Made by a program: the position numbers and the translations under genes. The notes beneath the pieces are model-generated. The model was not told the DNA's origin, searched no databases, and was given only the letters and a program-made list of their open reading frames with translations. This document shows positions 45,703 through 53,469 of a stretch of DNA of 64,000 nt, piece after piece. This stretch comes from Malaciobacter molluscorum LMG 25693 (GTDB taxonomy: Bacteria; Campylobacterota; Campylobacteria; Campylobacterales; Arcobacteraceae): positions 1,240,001-1,304,000 of the forward strand of contig NZ_CP032098.1 in NCBI RefSeq assembly GCF_003544935.1. The letters are read 5' to 3'. The stretch's first letter is position 1. The number at the start of each line of letters is the position of its first letter.

Positions 45703-46363
45703 ATTTTATAAAAAAATTTTTAATACTTAGAGAAACACTAAAAGGAACAAAATATCTTTTATCTAATCCACAAGTAGGAGCATTTGCAGTTACTACAAAA
45801 GATATAGTAACATGGAGTTCAATTCTAAATGGAACAAAGATAACTATATTAATTAGTTCAGCATTTTCATTAATTGATTATTTCACCACAAAAGACGGGA
45901 AAGCAGATTTTACAGATATTGCAGTTAATCTTTTAACTGGTATTGGAAAAGCTTTAATTTCTTATTGGGTTGGAGTAGCAATAACAGCTTTAATTGTAGG
46001 TGGTGCCACATTTGTAGGAAGTGTACTAGGAGTAACAGTTGCATTACCTGCATTAGCTATATTTGCTATTGGAGCTACAGTTTCAGTTATTGTTGGTGCA
46101 GTAATGAATTGGCTAGATGAAAAATATGCTTGGACAAAGTCTTTACAAGAAAAAATGAATGAACTTCAAGAATCGTTTAATAAAAAAATAGACCAAATAG
46201 AAGAAGATGTTGATAATGCAATTTATAAATTTTTTCAAGACCTTGAAAGAGAGTTTTGGAATTGGGTTAGTGCAAATGGAGGAGCAACACCTTATGACTA
46301 TGGCATTAGGTATTAAAGAATATGGAAAAATTTGAAAAAATATTAAGTTTTTTTATTAAAAAC
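45628..46363 (+). repeat. Immunity-tail plus toxin-module repeat, copy 2
   Basis: The block begins in the last 75 bases of immunity gene 1 and runs through the orphan toxin into the start of immunity gene 2. It recurs at 47108–47816, 1480 bases later. The core that encodes the membrane hairpin differs between copies. Confidence 0.85.
45699..46316 (+). CDS. Orphan toxin module 2 (effector C-terminal domain only)
   Basis: The 205-residue protein is nearly identical to the last 190 residues of the full effector, but lacks its delivery half. The first ten residues (MNFIKKFLIL) are new; from RETLKGTKYLLSNPQVG the match is almost exact until ISYWVG. Then the membrane hairpin is different (AITALIVGGATFVGSVLG), and identity resumes at about LDEKYAWTKSLQEKMNE and runs to the C-terminal YDYGIRY. 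It starts within the previous stop (ATGA). Without an N-terminal domain it is probably not loaded on VgrG itself. It may be a reserve for recombination into the full gene, or be made to keep its immunity gene selected. Confidence 0.75.
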   Translation: MNFIKKFLILRETLKGTKYLLSNPQVGAFAVTTKDIVTWSSILNGTKITILISSAFSLIDYFTTKDGKADFTDIAVNLLTGIGKALISYWVGVAITALIVGGATFVGSVLGVTVALPALAIFAIGATVSVIVGAVMNWLDEKYAWTKSLQEKMNELQESFNKKIDQIEEDVDNAIYKFFQDLEREFWNWVSANGGATPYDYGIRY

Positions 46364-47182
46364 CAATATACACACATTAAATTGACTATTTCATTTAAAA
46401 AAAACTTTAGAAAATTGTTTTTATTTAGTTTTTTATTAATTCCTCTTGGAGTGATGCAGATAATACTAAGTTATCCATATAGTGCTAAATCTTTTAATAA
46501 TGATTCTTTAGAAATCATCAACTATATACATACATATATTTGCTTGGGCATATTAATTATCTTTTATTTATATTATACATTTAACTATTTTTTGATTAAG
46601 TATATAACTATAAATTCAATAAAGATGGGTGCAATTCTTTTATATTTAATGTTTATAATTATTTTTTTTATACCTCTTTCTGGATTATTTTTAATAAAAA
46701 ATATTCAATTCTCAACAGTTTTTATTTATGATTTTATATTTATTTTTTTAATTGTTTTTTACAGTTATTACTACTATAAAAAATGGAAAGATTTAATTAT
46801 AAAAAAATATTACGAACTAATAAAGAAAAAACTAGAAAATAATAACTATTTTTTTAATTCAGATGAAAAAATATTCAACTTTGATTTAAAAGAAGAGGAA
46901 AAAGATAAGCCAAAACTTACTAAAATAGCAGAAATAGTTGTAGGTTTTATAATAAGATTTGGGTTTACGATTCCTATATTAGCAGTTTTATCTTCTAATG
47001 GAGTAGGAGGCAATGGTATGATTTATTTTGCAATATATTTAATGTTTTTTATTATACCAGAAATAATGAAAATACCTGCAAAACCTTTTGCCATATACAA
47101 AATTTTAAAACAAATAGAAAAAGAAGAAAATGTAACTATTTATAACGGTAAATTAAAAACTTTGAATAGTGAAAATAAATGA
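46322..47182 (+). CDS. Multi-pass membrane immunity protein 2
   Basis: The 286-residue protein has about six hydrophobic helices. It starts with MEKFEKILSFFIKN and ends KQIEKEENVTIYNGKLKTLN like immunity 1, but the central helices are unrelated in detail. It shares FIIRFGFTIPILAVLSS and GVGGNGMIYFAIYL with immunity 3 rather than with immunity 1, in parallel with toxin 2 resembling toxin 3 in its membrane hairpin. This pairing supports specific recognition. It starts five bases after the orphan toxin stop and overlaps the next one. Confidence 0.7.
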   Translation: MEKFEKILSFFIKNQYTHIKLTISFKKNFRKLFLFSFLLIPLGVMQIILSYPYSAKSFNNDSLEIINYIHTYICLGILIIFYLYYTFNYFLIKYITINSIKMGAILLYLMFIIIFFIPLSGLFLIKNIQFSTVFIYDFIFIFLIVFYSYYYYKKWKDLIIKKYYELIKKKLENNNYFFNSDEKIFNFDLKEEEKDKPKLTKIAEIVVGFIIRFGFTIPILAVLSSNGVGGNGMIYFAIYLMFFIIPEIMKIPAKPFAIYKILKQIEKEENVTIYNGKLKTLNSENK

Positions 47183-47816
47183 ATTTTATAAAAAAATTTT
47201 TAATACTTAGAGAAACACTAAAAGGAACAAAATATCTTTTATCTAATCCACAAGTAGGAGCATTTGCAGTTACTGCAAAAGATATAGTATCATGGAGTTC
47301 AATAGTTAATGGAACAAAGATAACTATATTAATTAGTTCAGCATTTTCATTAATAGATTATTTCACTACAAAAGATGGAAAGGCTGATTTTACAGATATT
47401 GCAGTTAATCTTTTAACTGGTATTGGAAAAGCTTTAATAAGTTATTGGGCAGGGGTTGCTATTGTTGCTGGTACATTGGCTCTCTTTACAGGAGTTGCAT
47501 TACCTGCATTAGCTATATTTGCTATTGGAGCTACTGTTTCAGTTGTTGGTGCAGTAATGAATTGGCTAGATGAAAAATATGATTGGACAAAGTCTTTACA
47601 AGAAAAAATGAATGAACTTCAAGAATCGTTTAATAAAAAAATAGACCAAATAGAAGAAGATGTTGATAATGCAATTTATAAATTTTTTCAAGACCTTGAA
47701 AGAGAGTTTTGGAATTGGGTTAGTGCAAATGGAGGAGCAACACCTTATGACTATGGCATTAGGTATTAAAGAATATGGAAAAATTTGAAAAAATATTAAG
47801 TCTATTTATTAAAAAT
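47108..47816 (+). repeat. Immunity-tail plus toxin-module repeat, copy 3
   Basis: This is the third copy of the toxin module with the shared upstream immunity tail. The variable core (about 47455–47580) is shorter by nine codons than in copy 2. A degraded trace of the immunity tail follows once more at 48573–48600. Confidence 0.85.
47179..47769 (+). CDS. Orphan toxin module 3 (effector C-terminal domain only)
   Basis: The 196-residue protein repeats the arrangement of orphan module 2, including the ten-residue leader MNFIKKFLIL and the ATGA overlap. The variable membrane hairpin here is AGVAIVAGTLALFTG followed by VALPALAIFAIGATVSVVG; the second half is close to module 2, the first half is different. 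The conserved C-terminus WVSANGGATPYDYGIRY is kept. Two in-frame length changes relative to module 2 leave the frame open, which suggests selection to keep it intact. Confidence 0.75.
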   Translation: MNFIKKFLILRETLKGTKYLLSNPQVGAFAVTAKDIVSWSSIVNGTKITILISSAFSLIDYFTTKDGKADFTDIAVNLLTGIGKALISYWAGVAIVAGTLALFTGVALPALAIFAIGATVSVVGAVMNWLDEKYDWTKSLQEKMNELQESFNKKIDQIEEDVDNAIYKFFQDLEREFWNWVSANGGATPYDYGIRY

Positions 47817-48626
47817 GAATACAATAATATAATATTAAGTACGGATAACAAATATAGACTTAAAAGTTATATATTAAGTTTTTTTATTTTAGCTTTATTA
47901 AATATTTTATCATTAACTATTGGGCAGATATTAATTAATTTATTAATTGAAGAAAATAAGCTATATAAACAATTAAATATTATATATTATATTTATTATT
48001 TTTTACAATTTTTTACTTTTAGTACACTCATATATCTGCTATATAATTATTTTCATATTAAATCAAAAACAATACATACAATTTATTATAGTTTTTTATT
48101 TTCATTAATTATAAATATTTTATTACCATTAATTCCTTTAAATGGATTATTTTTAATTAATGATATTCAATTATCAACTATTTATACTTTCTTCTCAGTT
48201 TATTTATTATTAATTATTTATTATAATTGGCAATATTACAATAAATGGAAAAAAAATATTTTACAAAATGATTTTAGAAAAATAAAAGAAGAGTTAAGAA
48301 AGAATAACTATTCTGTCGAGTTAAATATCTTCTTTTCTAAATTTGATTTAAATGAGGATAGAAAAGATAAACCAAAACTTACAAAAATTGCTGGAATAGT
48401 TGTTAGTCTTATGATACGATTTGGTTTTACTATTCCTATATTAGCAGTTTTATCTTCTAGTGGAGTAGGAGGCAATGGTATGATTTATTTTGCAATATAT
48501 TTAATATTTTTTGTTATTCCTGAAATGTCTAAATCTACTTCAAAGCAACTATCTTTATATAATGCCTTTAAGCAAATAGAAAAAGAAGAAAAGGTAACAA
48601 TCTATAATGGAAAATTTAAATTATAA
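47775..48626 (+). CDS. Multi-pass membrane immunity protein 3
   Basis: The 283-residue protein has about six hydrophobic helices and begins MEKFEKILSLFIKN. Its C-terminal third (LMIRFGFTIPILAVLSSSG) is almost that of immunity 2, whereas residues 20–190 differ. It ends KQIEKEEKVTIYNGKFKL, seven residues short of the others, because the array stops here: the shared tail is interrupted and the LRR gene begins within its last codons. This marks the right border of the cassette array. Confidence 0.7.
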   Translation: MEKFEKILSLFIKNEYNNIILSTDNKYRLKSYILSFFILALLNILSLTIGQILINLLIEENKLYKQLNIIYYIYYFLQFFTFSTLIYLLYNYFHIKSKTIHTIYYSFLFSLIINILLPLIPLNGLFLINDIQLSTIYTFFSVYLLLIIYYNWQYYNKWKKNILQNDFRKIKEELRKNNYSVELNIFFSKFDLNEDRKDKPKLTKIAGIVVSLMIRFGFTIPILAVLSSSGVGGNGMIYFAIYLIFFVIPEMSKSTSKQLSLYNAFKQIEKEEKVTIYNGKFKL

Positions 48627-48639
48627 ATTGCTAAAAAAG

Positions 48640-49652
48640 ATGACAAAAATATTTATACTATTCATATTATTGACAAATATATTATTTGCAAAAGGATTAG
48701 CAAATAAAAAAGAGTTTATGAAAATGTGTAAAGCTCCAACTCCCTCTCAAAAAGTAACTCTTGAAGCAATAGTTAAAAAGGATAGTTATAATATAGGTTT
48801 GAAAAAATTCAATATAAATGCTTGCAATACAATAAAACAATATTTAAATACTAAAAAACTTCTAATTTTAAGAGGAAAAGATATAACAGACTTAACACCT
48901 CTTCAATTCTTTAAAAATATTCAATCTTTAACTATTGATGAAACAAGTATAACAGACTTAAGCCCCCTAAAAAATATGATAAACTTAAAAGAATTATATA
49001 TTTCATATAATCCTATAAAAGATATATCTGTATTAAAAAACTTTCATAAATTAAAAAGCTTATCTTTAAATTTAAAAAACATATCTAATATTTCCTCTAT
49101 TAGTAAACTTACAAATATAAACTTTATTAATTTTATTAATATTAAAATAGTAGATTTTAAATATTTAGAAAATTTAAAAAATTTAAAAGATTTAAATATT
49201 TCATATAGTAAAACAAAAAATCTTTGTTCTTTAAATCAATTAAATCAATTAGAACAATTAAGATTATCAGATACAAATATAAATAATATATCATGTTTAA
49301 AGAATTTAAAAAAACTTAAAATTTTAGATTTGGGTCTAACAATATAACTGATATAAGTAGTATTAAAAACTTTACAAATTTAAGAGAATTACAATTATTT
49401 CAAAACCCAGTTAGTAATCTTTCTGCTTTATTAAAATTAAAACATTTGAAGTGGCTAGGTTTAGATTCAACAAAAGTAGATGATATAAGTATATTAAAAC
49501 CATTATTACCAACATTAAAAGAAGTTCGTTTAGGAATTACAGAAGTAAAAAGATGCTCTGCTAAAAATGTAAAAGAATTAATTAAAGGGAAGTCATGCCT
49601 TAATAAAGATGGTACACCAAAAGTATTTTGGAAACAATGGTTAGGGTTATAA
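48640..49652 (+). pseudogene. Leucine-rich-repeat periplasmic protein, split by a frameshift
   Basis: The first part (to 49347) starts with a signal peptide, MTKIFILFILLTNILFAKG, and then holds about eight LRR units of the NLKELYISYNPIKDISVL type, a fold for protein binding. It stops after LKKLKILDLGLTI. From about 49329 the +2-shifted frame continues with GSNNITDISSIKNFTNLREL and LKWLGLDSTKVDDIS to the stop at 49652. One missing base near TTTGGG (49329–49334) explains the break, by mutation or read error. I choose the ATG at 48640; an ATG at 48607 overlaps the immunity gene and would precede the signal peptide. A link with the toxin array is inferred from position only. Confidence 0.75.
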
Positions 49653-49737
49653 TGTAAAATTATTTTACTGTTTAGTTTAGTAAGATTGAGACTTGCAGCT
49701 TTATATTATAAGTAAATCAACAAAGAAATAAAATAGT

Positions 49738-50100
49738 CTAACTATTTAAAAGTCTCTGATTACCAAGTAATATAGTACATATACCTATAAATATTATAAA
49801 AGCTCCAATAATATCATATTTTGTAAAGCTTTGTTTTTCTACAAAATATAGCCAAAATAAAGAAGAAACGATATAAATTCCACCATAAATAGCATAAGCT
49901 CTACCTGCAAAATCTAAGTTTACTTTAGTCAGTAAAAAAGCAAAACAAATAAGTGAAATAGTTCCTATAAAAATCCAAAAAGATGATTTATTAAGTTTAA
50001 ATACTATCCAAAAACTATAACATCCAAATATTTCAAAAAATGCAGCTAAAAAATAGATAAAAAAATCTTTTATCAAGAATACTCCTAAATATATAATCAT
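49738..50100 (-). CDS. YnfA/UPF0060-family membrane protein
   Basis: The 120-residue protein has four membrane helices and the UPF0060 signatures LAAFFEIFGCYSFWIVFKL and FAGRAYAIYGGIYIVSSLFWLYFVE. Members are small inner-membrane proteins related to drug/metabolite exporters; YnfA is linked to efflux of cationic compounds in some enterobacteria. It stands alone, with an A/T-rich 197-base gap to the dehydrogenase gene that shows no other gene. Substrate is not known. Confidence 0.9.
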   Translation of the reverse strand: MIIYLGVFLIKDFFIYFLAAFFEIFGCYSFWIVFKLNKSSFWIFIGTISLICFAFLLTKVNLDFAGRAYAIYGGIYIVSSLFWLYFVEKQSFTKYDIIGAFIIFIGICTILLGNQRLLNS

Positions 50101-50297
50101 AAAAATACTATAAATAATAAAAAAATTAGCTTTTAAAAGGAAATTAATAAATATTGATTTAGAATATAAAGACTATTAAAAGCCTTTAAATACAAACATT
50201 TATACTATATAAATTCTACAAATAAATATTTTAATTAAGTCCTTTTGATAGTTAAAAAATCTATAAATTTTAAAGATATATATGGGAGAAAAATTTT

Positions 50298-51287
50298 ATG
50301 CACACAAATAAATTAGTTGTAGTAGGTGCAGGACATGTTGGGTCTTATGTTTTAGCAGATGCCATGAAAATAGGGTTATTTGCAAAAATTGGAGTGATTG
50401 ATATTTTAGATAATGTTGCTTATGGTGAAGCAGTTGACCAAGCACAAGCAACAGCAATGACATATATGAATAATATTGATGTTACAAGTGGCGGATATGA
50501 GCAATGTAGTGATGCTGATGTTATTATTGTTGCTGCAGGACCTAGTGTAATACCTGATAAAAAGGATATAAATGCACAACCAGATAGAGCATCTTTAACA
50601 AAAATAAATTGTGAAGTAATAAGAGAAGTTATGACAGGAATAACAAAATATACTAAAGATGCAATTATTATACTTATTACAAATCCTTTAGATACTATGG
50701 TTTATATTGCTGAAAATGAATTTAATTATCCAAAAGGAAGAATTTTTGGTACAGGAACTATGCTTGATTCTGCAAGATTAAGAAAAGTAATTGCAGATAT
50801 GTATAATATAGATCCAAAATCAGTGATTGGATATATGATGGGAGAACATGGTAAAACTGCTTTTCCAGTATTGAGTAATTTAAATATATCAGGTATTAAG
50901 TTTGAAGATTTAACAGAATATTTTGAAGTAAAAGATTCAATTTCTAATCCAGAGGATATTCAAAAAGAGATAATTAGTGCAGCATATAAAGTAATGAATG
51001 GCAAAGGTTGGACAAACGCAGGAGTTGCACAAGCTGCTGTTACTATGGCAAAGGCTGTTTTATTAGATGAAAGAAGTGTTTATCCTGCTTCTACTACATT
51101 AAGAGGTCAATATAATCACGATGGTGATGTTGCTTTAAGTATGCCTTGTATCATTGGAAGAGAAGGTATAATAAAACAAATACCAGTAAAATTAAATGAG
51201 TGGGAAACTAAGAAGTTAGAAGAGTCAATTGATTATATTAAACTTGCTATGAAAGATGCAAAAACAGGTCTTGAGTATTTAAAATAA
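50298..51287 (+). CDS. Lactate/malate-type dehydrogenase
   Basis: The 329-residue protein is an NAD-dependent 2-hydroxyacid dehydrogenase of the LDH/MDH family. The Rossmann motif is VVGAGHVGSYVL; the substrate-binding arginine is in GTGTMLDSARLRK; the catalytic histidine is in MMGEHGKTAFPVL. The GT.LDSARLR motif leans toward lactate dehydrogenase, but the specificity loop (PSVIPDKKDINAQPDRAS) has an insertion and I cannot place the Gln/Arg that separates lactate from malate. GGAG lies 12 bases before the ATG. The DASS transporter gene is convergent next to it, which may indicate use of a hydroxy- or dicarboxylic acid. Confidence 0.85.
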   Translation: MHTNKLVVVGAGHVGSYVLADAMKIGLFAKIGVIDILDNVAYGEAVDQAQATAMTYMNNIDVTSGGYEQCSDADVIIVAAGPSVIPDKKDINAQPDRASLTKINCEVIREVMTGITKYTKDAIIILITNPLDTMVYIAENEFNYPKGRIFGTGTMLDSARLRKVIADMYNIDPKSVIGYMMGEHGKTAFPVLSNLNISGIKFEDLTEYFEVKDSISNPEDIQKEIISAAYKVMNGKGWTNAGVAQAAVTMAKAVLLDERSVYPASTTLRGQYNHDGDVALSMPCIIGREGIIKQIPVKLNEWETKKLEESIDYIKLAMKDAKTGLEYLK

Positions 51288-51290
51288 AAC

Positions 51291-51317
51291 AGAAGATAGA
51301 TTATTTTTCTATCTTCT
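51291..51317. terminator. Convergent terminator after dehydrogenase and DASS genes
   Basis: A perfect ten-base stem AGAAGATAGA / TCTATCTTCT with a seven-base T-rich loop lies between the two stops. The minus-strand side runs into GTTTTATTTT, so it serves the DASS gene best. Confidence 0.7.
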
Positions 51318-52671
51318 ATAAATTCAAATATTTTATCCAAAAGTATTCTAGTGGGTATAAAAATAGTGTAGTAATAATTGCAGTTGTAATTAATATTTTT
51401 AATACATATTTTTGTTTTATTTTTGCAAGTGCTAATCCTACAATCAAAGGTGGGGCTTGATGAGAAAGGAATATATTTGAATATGCTGCTACTTGCATCA
51501 TAAATATTTGACTTAAATTAAATCCTGTAACATCACTTATATGTTGGGCAAGCGGTGTAAAAATAGCAGGGATAGTTGGTTGTGTTGTAAATATTCCCGT
51601 TAATGACATAAATAAAGTTACTTTTAGATAGTTTATTATTTCATATTTTGATGGTTCATAAAAATCAATAATATTAGATAATAATGTTCTAATAAAATCG
51701 CTATTAGCAACAACACTTCCTAGTCCAATAATTGTAGCTACAAATAGTAAAGATGAAAATTTTACACTATTTAAATCTTCTGTTTTTATAATACCAATAA
51801 AAGGTAATCCTAGAAATAATATTCCACAAATAGCAATAATACTAGGTGAAATTTTGTGAATAAAATCAGTAGCCCAAAATAGAATCATTATAAATATAGT
51901 AATAAGTACAATTATTTCGTTTTTATCAAATTTGACTTTTGTTCTGTTTTTATTTGTTATTTTTGGTTTATCATTGAAAAAATAATAAAGTAAGCCTACA
52001 ATAATTATATTTTTTAAAAAACCTAAAATCACAAAATTAGTTACTAAATAGTGCGAATATAAGATTTCATAGTTATAAATTTGTGATGCAAGACCAGAAA
52101 GAATCATATTTGGTACATTTGCAGGAAGAATAGTAAATCCTGACATAGATGTAGTTAAAATAAAAGCAAGAAGTATTCCAATATAGCCTTTATCATTCTC
52201 TTTAAATCCAAAACTATTTGCAACAGCAATTGAAATAGGAACCATTAATACAACTCTTCCAACACTAGAAGGCATAATAAAACTAAAAATTGTAGAAAAA
52301 ATTGTAATAGATATTATTAGATTTAGATAACTAACATTTTTTAAATTTGAAAAATATTTTGAAACTCTATTTGTAAGATTTACGTTTTTTATTGCAGTTG
52401 CTATTAACATTCCTGCAAAAACTAACCAAAAGGCAGAAGAAGAGAAACCTGAAAATATGATTTCTTTTGAACTTAAAGAAAAAATAATACAAGAAAAAAG
52501 AAATAATAAAGAACTAAGAAAATTAGGTATTAAATTTGTAGCCCAAAATATAATAGTTGTAGCAATAGTAGTAATAAGAATAATATCTTTTTGATTTACT
52601 ATAAAATTTGATAAAATTAAATAAATAAAAATTGGAATAACAATAATTGAAATATTTTTTATGATATGAAT
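51316..52671 (-). CDS. DASS/SLC13-like permease without a normal start codon
   Basis: This is a membrane permease with typical DASS features: IFSGFSSSAFWLVFAGM, SFIMPSSVGRVVLMVPI, ILPANVPNMILSGLA and, in the second half, TTQPTIPAIFTPLAQ. The conserved N-terminal helices (SIIVIPIFIYLIL, ITTIATTIIFWATNLIP) are intact in frame up to 52671, but no ATG, GTG or TTG occurs there; the first ATG (52410) would give 364 residues and lose them. AAAGGA stands just upstream, so either ATC/ATT near 52665–52671 is used or the start codon has been mutated. Full length would be about 450 residues. Substrate is unknown. Confidence 0.7.
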   Translation of the reverse strand: MHIIKNISIIVIPIFIYLILSNFIVNQKDIILITTIATTIIFWATNLIPNFLSSLLFLFSCIIFSLSSKEIIFSGFSSSAFWLVFAGMLIATAIKNVNLTNRVSKYFSNLKNVSYLNLIISITIFSTIFSFIMPSSVGRVVLMVPISIAVANSFGFKENDKGYIGILLAFILTTSMSGFTILPANVPNMILSGLASQIYNYEILYSHYLVTNFVILGFLKNIIIVGLLYYFFNDKPKITNKNRTKVKFDKNEIIVLITIFIMILFWATDFIHKISPSIIAICGILFLGLPFIGIIKTEDLNSVKFSSLLFVATIIGLGSVVANSDFIRTLLSNIIDFYEPSKYEIINYLKVTLFMSLTGIFTTQPTIPAIFTPLAQHISDVTGFNLSQIFMMQVAAYSNIFLSHQAPPLIVGLALAKIKQKYVLKILITTAIITTLFLYPLEYFWIKYLNL

Positions 52672-52834
52672 TTATCCTTTTATATGATTATATTAATTAG
52701 CCTTTATAGTTTTGCAAATGATTTTACAGTAATAAAAATCTCATTTTCATTAAATTTTATTATTTTCAAATATTTTTCTATTTTTTATAAATTATTTGAT
52801 AGAATTTATAATATAACAATTTGTTAGGAAATAT

Positions 52835-53467
52835 ATGAATATAGGAAAATTAAGAGATTTAGAATCTGAATTTTATGATCAATATCCTAAAGGTTTTAAA
52901 GATGAAAGACTTTTATGTCTTTTGAAAAAGTTTAATCCTGAAAAATTAGAAGAAGTAGCAAAAAATTATTTTCAAAAAGAGAACTTTTCTCAACCTCAAT
53001 TAATTTGTGAAGGTTTTATGAAAGTTATTTCACGCTCACCCATGGTTTCACTTTTTGATAAAGCGAAATTAAGAGATGCTTTAAAATCAATGGATATTTA
53101 TCAAAAAGATATGTTAAGTATTGAGTTATATGAATTAATTTATGGAAATAAAAAAAATGGTTTTAATGGATTGGTTGAATTTTTAAAAGAGTATAACCTT
53201 GCAAAATGGACTTTAGTTACTTTAATTCCATACGCATTAAAAAGAAAAAAAGAGTATTTTATTAAACCTACAACAACAAAAATGATTATAAATTTTTTAG
53301 AGTTAGAAAATTTAATATATAAACCAAAACCAAGTTATGAGTTTTATAAAAGTTATTCAAAAGTTTTAAGTGTATTAAAAAAAGATCTTAAAAAACCAGT
53401 TTTATTAGATAATGCAGCTTTTACAGGTTTTTTAAAAATGGGAATAGAAATATGTGAAGAAGATTAA
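52835..53467 (+). CDS. Hypothetical cytoplasmic protein
   Basis: The 210-residue protein is not recognised. It is helical and charged, without signal peptide or membrane helix. It starts MNIGKLRDLESEFYDQYPKG and has a conserved-looking MVSLFDKAKLRDALKSM and LVTLIPYALKRKKEYFIKPTTTK. A ribosome binding site AGGAAA precedes the ATG and a TATAAT box lies about 24 bases upstream. It is convergent with the MocR gene two bases after its stop. No function is proposed. Confidence 0.7.
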   Translation: MNIGKLRDLESEFYDQYPKGFKDERLLCLLKKFNPEKLEEVAKNYFQKENFSQPQLICEGFMKVISRSPMVSLFDKAKLRDALKSMDIYQKDMLSIELYELIYGNKKNGFNGLVEFLKEYNLAKWTLVTLIPYALKRKKEYFIKPTTTKMIINFLELENLIYKPKPSYEFYKSYSKVLSVLKKDLKKPVLLDNAAFTGFLKMGIEICEED

Positions 53468-53469
53468 TT

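Noticed and set aside
48607-48639. Upstream ATG of the LRR gene as its start
   Set aside because: It would add eleven polar residues before a normal signal peptide and lies inside the immunity gene; the ATG at 48640 fits better.
41127-49652. Complete type VI secretion locus
   Set aside because: No tss/hcp/clpV/PAAR genes are present; only vgrG and cargo are here.
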